Source of the DNA: Pleurotus djamor
Taxonomy: Eukaryota; Basidiomycota; Agaricomycetes; Agaricales; Pleurotaceae
Direction: 5' to 3'
Assembly (NCBI GenBank): GCA_029747585.1
Contig: JAPEVF010000004.1
Coordinates: 212,261 to 276,260 of the forward strand
Length of the DNA stretch: 64,000 nt
Notes under the pieces: model-generated
Told to the model about the DNA's origin: nothing
The model's input: only the letters and a program-made list of their open reading frames with translations
Databases searched by the model: none
Made by a program: the position numbers and the translations under genes
Shown: piece after piece, positions 34,429 to 47,178 of the stretch
Numbering within the stretch: position 1 is the first letter of the stretch
How the letters are laid out: the number at the start of each line of letters is the position of its first letter

Positions 34429-35924
34429 ATGGTCAGGTTCACTCCCACCTATCGTGTCGTATTGCCCCGCATTGTCCAGTTATCTAGGCATTTCACCTCA
34501 ACAAACCCCAGTAGAATGTCCTATCCAAGCACCATCCAAGCGATCACGATCGCCAAGGTCAAGCAAGATGGATACGCGAACTCAGGAGTCGGATTACTTA
34601 CCCAAACGCTTAGACTGGAGACTTTGAAGTTATCGAGAAGACACCCCAACCTTTCAAACCGTCACCATCTGACATTGTGATCAAAGTGAGTTTACAGCTT
34701 GATTGGCATGGCGCGAAACCTCATGTTGTCTCTGTATGTATTAGGTCGAGGTATGTCCGTTTGATTGATCAAAGAAATTATAACAGAAGGAAGGTTATCG
34801 TTAGTACTTCGGTGTCAATTTCATCGACACATACTATAGGTGCGTGACGGTTATTTGCAGGTTCAGGATCAAACTCAGTATCCCTCAGGAAAGGACTGTA
34901 TCCTCTCAAGTCCTTCCCGGCCGTCTTAGGCAAAGAAGTGTCGGGCACGATCGTCGCATTACCGACCGACGCGAACATTCTAAATGACCCAGACTTCCAA
35001 GCCCGCAAGTACGTTGTTGGAGGGAAAGTGGCCGCGGTACGCAGCTTCACCGTCCTACTTCGTGACGCAACGTGAATATCCTTGCATTCGACAGGATTGG
35101 CTTGGCTCCCATTCGGACTATGCTGCCATCCCCTACAAGCTTGTGTATCCCGTGCCCCCGTCCGTCTCGACGCTGACGGCCGCTGCAGGCCTCGTGCAAG
35201 CCCTGACAGCCGTGACCTTCATGGATGAATCGTACGAAGTCAAGAAGGGGGATGTTCTCCTAGTCCACACAGTCGCTGGGGGACTTGGTCTCCTGTTCAC
35301 GCAATACGCCAAACACCTTGGGGCAACCGTGATAGGCACTACCTCCACGCCGGAGAAAGCTGAATTGGCTAAAGCCAACGGGGCGGATTATGTGATCTTG
35401 TATAAATCGGAGGATACTGTGCAGCGAGTGTTGGAAATTACGAAGGGCGAGGGTGTTGATGCGATATTCGACGGTGTAGGAAAGGACACGTGCGTATCTG
35501 GATTATCGGATATCCTGGGCACAAGAGATCTGACTGCTTGACTCGCAGGTTTGACAATAACTTCAAGATGATCAAGCGGAAAGGAACAATCGTGTCCGTT
35601 GGTAACGCTTCTGGTGCAGTCCCTCCGTTCCCGGTCCTGAAGCTAGTCGAAAAGAACGTCAAGCTTCTTCGCCCAACGTAAGACCAAGAGTCACTCACCT
35701 AGACCATACTGACAGGGCTTTCTAGGATGAACAACTATACATATACGCCGTCAGAAGCGCTGCACTACGGCAACAAGGTGTTTGATCTGATTTCCAAGGG
35801 CATTTTGAAGATCCATATATTCAAGCATTATCCATTCACCGCAGAGGGGGTACAGCAGGCTCAGAAGGACCTAACAGGTGGAGTATCTACAGGAAAATTG
35901 GTCATCGACTTGACTGGCAATTGA
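34429..35924 (+). CDS. Zeta-crystallin-like NADPH:quinone oxidoreductase
   Basis: Medium-chain reductase family enzyme without zinc. The start at 34429 gives a basic, Ser-rich leader (RVVLPRIVQLSRHFTSTN) that may target mitochondria. A second ATG at 34516 would give a cytosolic form (MSYPSTIQAITIAK). Family blocks: DFEVIEKTPQPFKPSPSDIV, YFGVNFIDTYYR, AAGLVQALTAV, the nucleotide-binding HTVAGGLGLLFTQYAKHLGA, VDAIFDGVGKDTF, KGTIVSVGNASG and the final STGKLVIDLTGN. The Gly-rich loop reads AGGLGLL where AGGVGLL is usual. About five introns, one of them within GKVAAD near 35038-35090. The enzyme reduces quinones with NADPH, one electron at a time in the known members. Confidence 0.85.
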
Positions 35925-36103
35925 GGGCGTGTCCATCTTACAGTTATGATGTACATTATTATTCGTTATTCCAATCGAGTTCGAGAAAGCAACTCTCAGT
36001 AATTCCATATATCACACCTATCGAATCGTAGTGGTTGAGACGGGGGGCTACTTTGGCACGTTAGCATCTAGAAAATTTGAGAAATGGTGGTGGACCTACG
36101 CGT

Positions 36104-36397
36104 TCATTTCTTCGTTGCCTGATCCTTCTTCTGTGACTCTGAAACCTCATTCTCTAGCCCATCCAGTAGCCCATCCAGGTGACTGATAATCCCATCCACC
36201 CTTGACTCAACACCCTCCGCGATCCCATCTGCAGCCTGTAAGCAAGATAACAACTCTTGGAAATTCGCGTCCGCCTCGTCATTGGGAGACATGGATTGAT
36301 TGATAAGTTTGGTCAGCATGGCGAGATCGGATTCAAGTGAGGTCCCATCTTGCTGTGCGTTTGCAGACGAGTCCGAGGTGGAGTTCGTGGACGACAT
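36104..36397 (-). CDS. Small acidic helical protein, function unknown
   Basis: A single-exon 97-codon gene with no recognised domain. The N-terminus is Ser/Gln-rich. The middle (LESDLAMLTKLINQ, then DANFQELLSCLQAADGIAEG, then DGIISHLDGLLDGL) is predicted helical with heptad-like spacing and could form a coiled coil. The C-terminus is basic (QKKDQATKK). The start codon lies only 63 bp from the divergent THOC1 start codon. The dense, regular coding look and the divergent arrangement support a real gene. Confidence 0.55.
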   Translation of the reverse strand: MSSTNSTSDSSANAQQDGTSLESDLAMLTKLINQSMSPNDEADANFQELLSCLQAADGIAEGVESRVDGIISHLDGLLDGLENEVSESQKKDQATKK

Positions 36398-36460
36398 GGT
36401 CAAGAGGGAGAGAGACAGAGAAACAATTTGGGCGCCTAAGGCAACTTGCCTCCGGGTTTC

Positions 36461-38962
36461 ATGACGTCCTTCAAGTTGCAAACAGACCTCAATGCACTCA
36501 TAACCTCCATCGACTCCCAGTCCGTTACCCAACCCGCATTGGACAAACTCGTGGAAGGTGTACTGGAGAAGACTCTGGGTAAATGTTCTCCGGAAAATAG
36601 AAAGAGTATTTGGGAATATCTATTGAAGAATGAAATCCTCACATTCGCGGTTAGTTTGGGGTTTCACGTCCTTTCTTGCCTCTGGACGCGGGCTGAATCG
36701 CTTCGTAGACCAAGGAGGGACAGGCGTTGAAAGCGGAAGACCTGACATACTATGATCAGTTACGCGACAGACTAGATTTAGCATTAACTTTCACCGAACA
36801 CGGTGCGTGGTACAAATCTCGCTCAGAAAGCATCTATCTGACATGAATGGTGTATTACAGATGCCTGCGAACCTACTTTCCCTTTCGTCGTCCTCCAGGA
36901 CCTCTTGGAAACACAGACAATCGCATCATGCTCCCACATATTCTCCTGGCTCGAGTCGCGTTCTCAACGTCTAACAGTGGACATGGTGCCTCAGAAGGGC
37001 AAGGCGCTATACCTTCTAAGAATGCTCAACGATCTTCTTCGTCGGTTGTCGAAAATGGGGTCTAATACCATATTCTGTGGGCGGATTCTGACATTCCTCA
37101 GTACTGTGTTTCCATTGGGAGAACGGAGTGGTGTCAATCTACGTGGGGAATATGGACCTCCTTGGGAAAGCGTCGGCGAAGCGAAGACAACCAAGGACGA
37201 ATCACAGAATGCGGATGCGATGAAAGTCGATGAACCCTCGCAAACCAAGACCGATTCGATGGACGTCGATGGGGCGAAGCCAGAGGACAAGAAAGAAGGT
37301 ACGCACCCGAGGCTACACTACCTATGGTTACGCGACTTAAAATGACTCTCCAAAGACTTCTACAACACTTTCTGGTCATTACAACTGTATTTCTCAAAAC
37401 CACCGTTATTCGCCAATCCTGGGGTATTCGAGGATTTCCGAACCTCTGTGACCAAAGTTCTTCCTGTAATCAAGGAAGCGACTGCCAAAGAACGGGCCAT
37501 GATGGGCAGTCGTGCTAGCAATGGTCACAATACCCTCAGCAAGCGAAAGCGCGAACCAGACACGACCGATGACGTCCAGACCAGTGAATATTTCTTCGCA
37601 AAGTTTCTAACAAGTCCGGAATTGCTTGATCTCGAAGTGAGTCAAGCACGGGGTCATCCACACAAAGTCTCATTTTTCCTGTTCTTCAGATCGCCGATAC
37701 ACACTTTCGTCGCCAATTCTTGTTCCAGCTACTCATCTTGCTCAACCATCTCCTAACCTTCACCAAAGCGAATAAAGATGTATGGTCAACCCCTCGAAAC
37801 CGATCCCTACATATGGATTTCGTTCTCGGACAGGCGGAAGCTCAATGGGTACAAGAAACCTTCACCAAATGTTTCGAGGAGCTACGTCAGACGACTCCCA
37901 ATGGTCGGGCGTTTGCAGATACCGTAGCAATCATTTTAGAGAGAGAAAAGAACTGGGTGAAGTGGAAAAACGAACTTTGCATGCCTTTCGATAAGGAGAC
38001 ATGGTCGGCTGAGGTTGATGGTAAACGGGTGGGCCTCGAAGAAGCCACTCTGGCCAAGAGGGAAAAGTTGAGAGAGGAGCCCAAGGAGTGGGAGTGGGCG
38101 TTGGGATCAGAGCCTTTGACAGAGATATGGGAAATGGGGTATCGCGACCTCAGCGATCTTGCTGCTCCCTTCCAGTTGAGTGATCACCATCTCGGATTTC
38201 AGACTTTGCGTTAACATGGCCCAACTAGACCTGGCGATGTCAAAGACTTCGTGAAGAAGGTCAAGCAAGAAGACGCACGTATCGCGATGCGGACGAAGAT
38301 TCTTGCGAAGAACGCTGAACGTTTGATGGCAGCAAAAGCCGCTGCCGCTGCACCCCCTCCCCCTCCACTACCTGCTGTCGGTGAGAAGGACAGCAAAGTT
38401 GACGCGGCTCCGCAACAATCGGGTACGTCGCTTCATCCTTCGTTACCTGCCAAGCCTGGCAGTACACCAGCTGTCTCGCCTATTTCTACGGTCCCCGTGT
38501 TGCCTGTCCCGGCCCCTGCACCCGTTCAACCCTCGGTGCCCGCGCCAATATCCAATCCTCCTGTGATAGTGGACGATCAAATTTCCAAATACGAAGAGGT
38601 GAGCGGATGTTTCAACCCATATGAGCCCCTTTATCCAATCCTTCTTTTTTTCTCAGAACAAAACTCGGTGGGCCTGGCTTGCATTGCGCACGGCCCGGGA
38701 TCAACATCTGCAGCACTTCGGGAAGATTGGAACCGGAGATCTAGAGCTGCTTGCTCAGGAGATTGAGAAAGAGAAGAATAGCGTCAAGAGCGAAGATACG
38801 GCGGGCGGTGCTGCCGCTGCGGACGAGGTAGGCGTTGGCAGCCCGATGGTCCCTGCTCAACCGATGGAGGATGTCAAGACCTCGCCAGCGGAGTCAAAGC
38901 CCGAACCTGCTGATGGAGCCAAGCCCGTTGTCGATTCTCAAGGCGACGTGAAGATGAACTGA
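36461..38962 (+). CDS. THO complex subunit 1 (THOC1/Hpr1 type)
   Basis: Nuclear THO/TREX subunit that couples transcription elongation to mRNA export. Conserved blocks: the [20 protein letters not shown] region after intron 1, [93 protein letters not shown] and [20 protein letters not shown]. These appear in the order of fungal and animal THOC1. A Pro-rich insert (38350-38570) and an acidic, Ala/Pro-rich tail follow. About eight introns. The start [13 protein letters not shown] is chosen because upstream ATG codons do not join the frame. There is no C-terminal death domain, as in other fungi. Confidence 0.82.
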
Positions 38963-39239
38963 AAACCTGCATGATCTGTGTTATATTTCCTCGTTAATCA
39001 TTACTATCCTATGTATCCATTAGTGTTTGAGTCTCACATGGTGATTTTGGCTGGTTGGTCGGGCTCATCCGAACAAGGTGCTCACAGAGTGTTCTATTAC
39101 CACATGTTTCGATAAGCCCACAGCATTTGTGTGATCGAAAAAATCGCCCAAGTCCGAAAACGCATTTATTAGGCGTTTCGCGAATTTCAGAACAACACAT
39201 TTCTCCTCCCCGACTCTCTTCCCTTCCCCTCACAACGCG

Positions 39240-40782
<1,543 letters not shown>

Positions 40783-41223
40783 AGGAAAAGAAGTATATAA
40801 TAGAGTAAAGGACTTTGTTTTGAATCCTGTCTACGTGTCTTTCCCATACTCATGACTTTGCCATTAGCTAACATACCAATAATTAACTTGAACATCAGTT
40901 GACTTGCTTCACATCTCCCCCCTCTTGTACTGTCCGCTGCCTGTCCGCTTCCATCGCCATCCTAGCTGCCACATTTTGCCTACGTATGGCGCCAACAGAT
41001 GTTTGACTGAAAGAAAGGGGTCCGGAGGGGAATTGATAGGGTGCCTTCCCCATGGTACAAGCGGGGCATGCGGTGCTTTGCGTCGCTTCATTCTACAGCC
41101 AACATCCTCGCAGTTAAGAACACCGCTCTGAAAGCAGTGTATACCTTTCCATCCAGCGATTGCCGCTGGTGCAACACAGGTCAAGCCTTGAGGAAGGTAC
41201 GCAATGATGGTGGCCGTCCAGCG
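40783..41223. other. Intergenic stretch
   Basis: This lies between the epimerase and a small unknown gene. Short open frames on both strands lack recognisable products. No gene is supported here. Confidence 0.45.
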
Positions 41224-41696
41224 ATGGATAGTCTATATAAGTATGCTGGAAACATAACGAGGGACACCACACCCACCAAGAGCGCAAATAAGGTGCGCGA
41301 AATCTTCCCTTAATCTTTTCCAAGCGATCAATCTAATTCTTCCTTTACTCCCAGATGTACAGCTATGTTGGCAAACTCGACTATGCACCCTACTCTGACA
41401 ACGACACGTTCGTTATGATATTCCCTCAAGGGCTTATCTTGGGCGGTGACGTCCTCATGTACCATGAATGGACTCGCAATGCCAAGGGCGAAGCCAAAGC
41501 TACCTCCTCCTCGAACGTCAAAATCCACACAATCACTGAATCTCCCAGTGGCCTCAAATTGAAGTTTGGGAATAGACATTATCACTGGGATGTGGCCGTA
41601 TCCAAAGATAAGAAAGGGTTGTCGGTCAAGATGCTCAGCCCTAGCGGCGAGCACCTGGCAGACCTCAGACTCGAGCAGCACTACGCGTCTGCTTAA
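41224..41696 (+). CDS. Small conserved-looking protein, function unknown
   Basis: Two exons: an ATG at 41224 opens MDSLYKYAGNITRDTTPTKS, then an intron of about 62 nt (GTGCGC...CTCCCAG, ending at 41354) and a second exon ending at 41696. The second exon encodes a compact beta-rich protein (YSYVGKLDYAPYSDNDTFVM, VLMYHEWTRNAKGE, HYHWDVAVSKDKKG). About 135 residues. No signal peptide or membrane segment. The even alternation of hydrophobic and polar residues suggests a folded domain. No family recognised. The frame could also extend upstream to 41041. Confidence 0.55.
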
Positions 41697-41999
41697 GTAG
41701 ATTAGGGACGAAGAGGAGAGCTATCAATCCATTTTATGTGATTTTCAATCTACTCCAGTCGCTTTGGTAATTCTTCGACGTACCTCCTTGTATTGATATT
41801 GATGGAATGGTCTTCAATGATGTTGCTTTGATGTTGCTTCCAAGTTCGCTCGGTATCGGGCGTCAACGCGTCGCCCGCCAACGATCCATAACTAGCGCCC
41901 GAAAGTGGGCTTGTTCCTGTTCTTGTCCTATTCGTCGACTGGCTCAGCTTCAAGTACCTAAAATCCAACGTTACCCTAGCGGCCACACTTTACCTACCA
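41697..41999. other. Intergenic stretch
   Basis: A 303-bp spacer between the small unknown gene and the bL33m gene. No gene is supported. Confidence 0.45.
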
Positions 42000-42340
42000 A
42001 TGGCACCAAAAGCTAAAGCTCGGTGAGCTCAGACCCGCTTCCGTTCACTCCGACCACTCACACGCTTGGCTTCGGAACTGTGGACGCGACTCTGATGATA
42101 CTTTCGACCTCGCAAATCAAACTACAGGACCCTTGTAGTCCGACTCATCTCGACAGCCCAGACAGGATTCTTCTACACAACACAGAGACTCAGGACGGGT
42201 CCCAGGCTGTCGGCGGTTAAATACGACCCAGTTGGTGAGTTCAGCCGATGCCTTTCGATTCTGAACGGGTACTAGAAAATTACATTCCAGTCAAGCAACG
42301 TGTTCTCTTCGTCGAGAGTAAAAAGACGAAGAAGAGCTGA
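42000..42340 (+). CDS. Mitochondrial ribosomal protein bL33m
   Basis: Large-subunit protein of the mitoribosome. Three exons: 42000-42022, 42128-42234 and 42291-42340, together 180 nt (59 residues). The ATG opens MAPKAKAR. The second exon gives LVVRLISTAQTGFFYTT and the junction to exon 3 gives VKYDPVVKQRVLFVESKK, matching the bL33 C-terminal block in which YDP..K..V.F.E.K is conserved. Both introns have clean GT-AG ends (GTGAGC...CTACAG; GTGAGT...TCCAG). Yeast has the equivalent MRPL39. It was missed by simple open-frame search because every exon is short. Confidence 0.85.
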
Positions 42341-42993
42341 GCCCTAGTTTCTTGGGTATAATACTGGGATGAAATAGAGTTTCGTATTGCGTATGGTGTG
42401 TCTTCTTTCATACTTTGGCCTTTGATACGAGTTTCACAAGTCGACACTTTTCATAGCTATTTATTACAATATACTTTTACGCTGTCATATTGGTCTCCAC
42501 AAGGACACACACTCACGACAAACCGTTCCCGAAGCCCCATCCACAGTTCCGTCTGAAATTATTCTCCTCGGATCTTTATGAAGCAAGAGTCTGCGATATC
42601 ACTTTGATGGCTCTGAGAGAAGACACCTTCCACTGCTCTAGCTCTAATTTTTGAAGCAAGCTAAACAAGCTGAGCGAGATGGGTAAATGTTCAAGCCGGT
42701 TAGAACAGAGCGAGGATGAGAAAGCTTGCCACGGGTGGTTCTCAATTCTGAACATGGGACCAACGTCATGTGCACCAGGCGACCAGGGTTCCCCTGCATC
42801 GATGTTAGAGTGAGAATCAGTGGTTCGTCCCAATGTCATGGAACCAATGATAACTACTGCTATTTTAAGGCCGGAACCACCCCATGTCACTCCGTGGCTT
42901 AAACGGAGGTTAATCAGGCATACAAAGGAAGTCTATCCCCACAGACAATAAATGTTGAGGTTTCCCTCTTTACATTCACTCCACTTTGCCAAC
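42341..42993. other. Intergenic stretch
   Basis: 653 bp between bL33m and the MFS gene. A minus-strand frame at 42890-42576 has no recognisable product. A TATTTATTACAATATA stretch near 42458 is AT-rich, as in a terminator region. Confidence 0.45.
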
Positions 42994-45462
42994 ATGAGCT
43001 TTGGCATCCTTGGTCAGTCTCCTACCCTGTCCGAGTGCTCTGCTAACCCTTCGTTCAGAGGATAAATATCTTAAGGATGTCCCCGGAACTGCGCTTCTCA
43101 CCGACCTCCAGGTCGCCCACGGGCACCAGGTACGTTGCTCGAGGGTTGATACTTCGAATTTGATTTGAAGGGAAATTAATCAATCATCAATGGATGGTGT
43201 TGATTATAGCGTTCGGGCAACGTGACGAATGAACTCAAGCACGGCACAGGGCGTCATGCTCATATCGTACTTGTACCACAGCCGTCTGACGATCCGAATG
43301 ATCCGTATGTTCTTTCTCCCTCCATTTCCATCGTGCTCACATATGGATAGCTTGAACTGGCCGAGGTGGAGGAAGGAGGCGTGCTTCTGGACGCTGTAAT
43401 TGGTCATTTCGCTGTTGTCAGGCCGGACTTGACGCATATTGATTAGTGCCTTCGCCGCGTCTTTGGACGGCGCATTGTCGCCAATGGTCGGCCCCGGATA
43501 CGTATTGCTGTCCAAACAATTTGGTGTCTCTGTCGACGACGTAGCCTCTAGTTTTGGTACTATCCTCTTGGGACTCGCGTGCTTTATGTACGTATCATGA
43601 TCACATGAGACTGTCATACTCTCATTGCTTTTTCAGGTTGATTCAAAATACTTTGGCTACAAAATATGGTCATCGTATCGTCTACTTCGGTTCTGTGTCC
43701 TTGGTGAGTCACCAGAACACCGCATATGTTTTCTATCCTTGTCTTATCGCTCGTAGATGTTCATTTCATGCATATGGTGCGCTCTTAGCCCGAATTTGGC
43801 ATCAATCAGAGCCTCTCGCGTGTTCCAAGGTCTTGGAATGTCCGCCTTACAAAGGTTTAGTTCATTTTGAATGTATATCATCACCAACCAACCAACCAAC
43901 CCGTCCAGCTTGGTGGCGTCTACCATCGAGCAACTTTATTTGTAAACCAATATCCATTCCGTTTCAAATCGACGCTCACGCCAGCTGTACGTAGTGTGCA
44001 CGAGCGAGGAGCCCGCTCCGTAATATGGTCATTCGCAATCATGGCCGGCATTACTTTGTACGGCTCTCGATTTACTCCCTGGAGAGATATACTTTAATGC
44101 GTATCGCAGGGGCCCTCTCCTCTACAGCTATGTGATATCAAACCTTTCATGGCAGATGGGCTTTTGGTTCGTCAGTTTACCTCTTGGGATCACGGTTCTT
44201 CTCGTCTTTTTCTTCGTCCCCGAGGTGCCCGCACTATTCATACCGCGAACAACTCACACTCACATCGGAGCCATCAGACTATGTTCAAACGAGAAGCAGT
44301 CGCTTCTCGAAGTGGAATTGATCACAAGGAGGCGAGCATTGATAAAACTACCGTCGTCGAAGATGAGGATGTTTCTGTCAGCGCTTTGGAACCACAGCGT
44401 CATAGCTACCGTTCCCAATTGAAGCTTTGGAATGGTACTTTCTCGGAGGAAAGCCCTTTCAAAATATTTTTGAAGCCTTTCCCTTTCCTCTTGTCTCCCA
44501 TCGTATGTATCATTGTCATTACCGTCCTGGGCTTATGTCATTCGTGCTCGCAATCTTTCCAGACGTTTTTCATCTTCCTCGTGCACGGCATGCAGACTGT
44601 TTGGTTGAGTGCGTCTTGTTTGTCGCTTCATGCAGGGAAGGATTTTCTGAATATCAAATTAGGTCTTATGCCCATCTGCTCATCGACCATCTTTACGCTG
44701 GAATATGGCTTCAATGCTTCACAAATTGTGAGATATCTTTCTGTGTCTGCTTTGATGCGTTAATCGCGCCGCCCGACAGGGCCTAACGAATCTTGGTGGA
44801 ATCGTTGGAATCGTGCTTGCCATGCTTGTATCTGGCCCGCTCACGGATTGGGGGACAGTTTGGCTTTCAAAGCGCAATAAGGGAATATATGAACCAGAGT
44901 TTCGTATCATATTCATCACGACCATGCTCTTTGGCGTGTTCGGGTACGCTGGTTGGGCTGTCGGAACCTCTCATAACATGCCTTGGATCGGTGCGGTGAG
45001 TTCATCGTTGCAACCAACCTGAGTATGTCAGCTCAATCTCGTGCGCAGGTGGCCTGCATAACGTAACGTCGAGAGTCCTGTCGAACACTCTACCTCGTCC
45101 TAATATTTTTCACAGAATGGCCAACTTTAGCATGGTTGTATCCGGTGCGGCGGCGGTAACCTACCTCCTGGACTCCCATGGCCCTGCTGCCCTCCATATC
45201 CTGGCGCTTTCCAATTTCATGAAGAATATCGTGCTTTATGGGTTTACCTTCTTCGCAAACGGCATGGTTCTCAACCGCGGAGTCAAGACGTCACTCCTTA
45301 TTCTCGCGGGATGCCAAGCCTTCTGCTGGCTGGCATCCATACCTATGTATATCTTTGGAAAGCGAGTGCGCTCCTTTGTGAGTCCTTCCCTTGTGATGCG
45401 TCAGTGTGATTTTGAACGCTTTCCAACAGGTTGCACGTCACCCTGGCACATTCTCCTTGTGA
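42994..45462 (+). CDS. Major facilitator superfamily transporter (DHA1-like)
   Basis: Twelve-span proton-driven transporter. The hydrophilic N-terminus carries DPNDPLNWPRWRK, the mark of fungal DHA1-type drug/solute carriers just before span 1. Then come AASLDGALSPMVGPGY, TILLGLACFM, the RVFQGLGMSALQSL region, ERGARSVIWSFAIMAGI, LGPLLYSYVIS, a central cytosolic loop of about 100 residues, IFTLEYGFNASQIGLTNLGG and AVTYLLDSHGPAALH. The end is VARHPGTFSL at 45462. At least ten introns; one near 43396-43446 is needed to bypass an in-frame stop, and one near 43856-43910 contains a short (CCAA)n run. The frame joins throughout. Substrate unknown. Confidence 0.78.
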
Positions 45463-45778
45463 CAGTTTTGGCGAATTGCCGTCGTTTCTTATGTCTGAAC
45501 TTGTTGATGTAGTCCTCATCTAAACCAATGATAGCTCCCCAAATTTGCCTTCTTCCTGAGACCCAGTCTCGTGCGTCAAACTGTTCAAGGATACTATTCA
45601 ACGACTGGAGAACCCGACATCATTTTCACGCGCTCTCCTTCCAACCATCGAGCTACACTTGATAAACTTCCCTGGAAGCCCAAGGGATGGTGGCACAATC
45701 AAATCATTGAGTCAATAATAAATATCCTACACTAATGCAAAACAGAAAATGGTAACTACACATGTAGATGTGAACATC
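45463..45778. other. Convergent intergenic stretch
   Basis: A 316-bp spacer between the MFS (plus) and Doc-type gene 1 (minus). An AT-rich run (TCAATAATAAATATCC near 45713) may be a 3' processing signal. No gene is supported. Confidence 0.45.
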
Positions 45779-46189
45779 TCAACGACTTCTCAGGACTTGC
45801 TCGTAGATTTTCCCGAGATCCTCAGAAGAGATTAAATTCTGAGCAACGCGGTTGTGTGCGTCGCCGATGCATTGCATGGCTGCGTCGGTTGTATTAGCAG
45901 CCAATGGTATATCGGTGAGTCCCTTTCCTATTTGTTCTTTGAGGTACTCATTTACAGCCCAGAATGCTGTGCGCTTGTTAGCATCGAGGAAAGGATGACC
46001 CATGATGATCCCATAAGCAAGTGAGGCGGCTCGCTGCGGCGCTGATGAATCCGATTGATAGTAAGCCATAAATGCGGGACGTTGTAGCGCTGATGCTAGT
46101 TCATTGGGCTTCACGAGGGTCCCTTGAGCGGTAGGACTCAGAGCTCGATTGATTGCCGTGATGAAGACGGGGGTTATTCTGCTGCTCAT
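45779..46189 (-). CDS. Doc/Fic-fold protein 1
   Basis: The Fic fold transfers AMP or phosphate to proteins. The Doc branch was first known as a bacterial toxin; eukaryotic relatives are not known to be toxins. The ATG at 46189 starts a 136-residue protein in one exon, close to the length of bacterial Doc. The active-site motif reads HPFLDANKRTAF, the Doc-type form of HxFx(D/N)xNKR. The Lys in NKR is the Doc mark, where AMP-transferring Fic proteins have GR. A splice acceptor (TTACAG) stands directly before the ATG, so an intron in the 5'UTR is likely. It is head-to-head with a small gene and a second Doc-type gene. Bacterial origin by ancient transfer is possible but not shown here. Confidence 0.7.
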   Translation of the reverse strand: MSSRITPVFITAINRALSPTAQGTLVKPNELASALQRPAFMAYYQSDSSAPQRAASLAYGIIMGHPFLDANKRTAFWAVNEYLKEQIGKGLTDIPLAANTTDAAMQCIGDAHNRVAQNLISSEDLGKIYEQVLRSR

Positions 46190-46692
46190 CTGTAACAGTA
46201 TCAAGCATCAGTTGAGCACTCAAAGGAAAGGCATCGAGAATATGAGCCTTACTGAGAGGGGTTGTGTGGTTGTGTGGTTTGGGTGGTTTGGGTGGATGTT
46301 GGTGGTTTCGTACGACTGTCGATGTGGAAATGAGCATCCAGCGACGCATTTTATACCTTGAATGCCGTCGATAAAAGGCCATGAGCACCTTTACTCGTCT
46401 GACGTGAACTGCTAGTGCAGGAATTCGAGCTTTACTGCGAGTGTGGCGCATTTGCCATTTCAGCCAGATGGAGGAAGTGCTTCCTCACTCCTGCCGCCGC
46501 CAACCCGACTTCGGCTAGACGTAGAAAGCCCCATAACCTGTCATAACTGTATTTTTGATGGTGAATCGCTTCATTCGAGCATTCGAGGGGCCCATTGGAC
46601 GATCCCAGATTGTCGACCTAAGAAGTAAACTTGAGTGAGCGCCTCAGCCACTACGTTCGGGCTGCGATCAACAATTTTTGTTACAGCCCGCC
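46190..46692. other. Divergent promoter region of the Doc-type locus
   Basis: About 500 bp lie between Doc-type gene 1 (minus) and the small gene (plus). It contains a short GGTTTGGGTGGTTTGGGTGG tandem (about 46277-46296) that is repeat-like. A stretch near 46545 reading CTGTATTTTTGATGGTGAAT weakly resembles the start of the neighbouring coding region. No gene is called. Confidence 0.45.
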
Positions 46693-47073
46693 ATGGCCCT
46701 TCGACTCCTTACTCGAGCCCACCTTCTAAAGCAATTGGGGTGCAGGCTATCTTCGACCGGTATCCACCCAAAACTGACAGAACATAAAGTCCTTTGTGAT
46801 GGTGAAACCCTATATTTAAGTCAAGACATACTTCAAGCCCTTGGTTGGCCCAACAAGCCCGGCTCGGAGGGGCTGAGTTTGTCTCTGCATAGATGGGATC
46901 CCCACTATATCGCTGTTACAGTACAGGGGTCTGATAGTGGTGTGTTCCCTTCCAATACGATGGTGATTTTTGACGAACCAACGCATCATCTAGAACGGCT
47001 TGCGAAAAACACGGTGGAGAGCAGCAACAATCCAAATATTCATACTGTTCTCGAGATTTTGAAGGATCGTTGA
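46693..47073 (+). CDS. Small protein preceding Doc-type gene 2, function unknown
   Basis: An open frame of 126 residues from the ATG at 46693, just after a splice acceptor-like TTACAG. The N-terminus (MALRLLTRAHLLKQLGCRLS) is basic and amphipathic and could be a mitochondrial presequence. The rest is mixed and looks folded (LCDGETLYLSQDILQALGW, HRWDPHYIAVTVQG, VFPSNTMVIFDEP), ending IHTVLEILKDR. No family recognised. The stop is 105 bp before the likely start of Doc-type gene 2 on the same strand, a spacing very tight for a fungus. In bacteria the partner of Doc lies just upstream; whether this is a parallel is only a guess. Confidence 0.5.
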   Translation: MALRLLTRAHLLKQLGCRLSSTGIHPKLTEHKVLCDGETLYLSQDILQALGWPNKPGSEGLSLSLHRWDPHYIAVTVQGSDSGVFPSNTMVIFDEPTHHLERLAKNTVESSNNPNIHTVLEILKDR

Positions 47074-47178
47074 AACTTGATATTTAGATATTGGGGCGTT
47101 TCTTGTCGCTTTTTGAAATGGGAATATATGTCGAAGCTGAGCCGCTTTGCTTGGCTCACTTCTTGTCTATCGACCACC

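Noticed and set aside
42576..42890. 104-codon minus-strand frame
   Set aside because: No recognisable product, and it lies in the spacer between two well-supported genes with no splice partners.
43876..43895. CCAA tandem run as a possible repeat element
   Set aside because: It lies inside a predicted intron of the MFS gene as a short pyrimidine-like tract before the acceptor.
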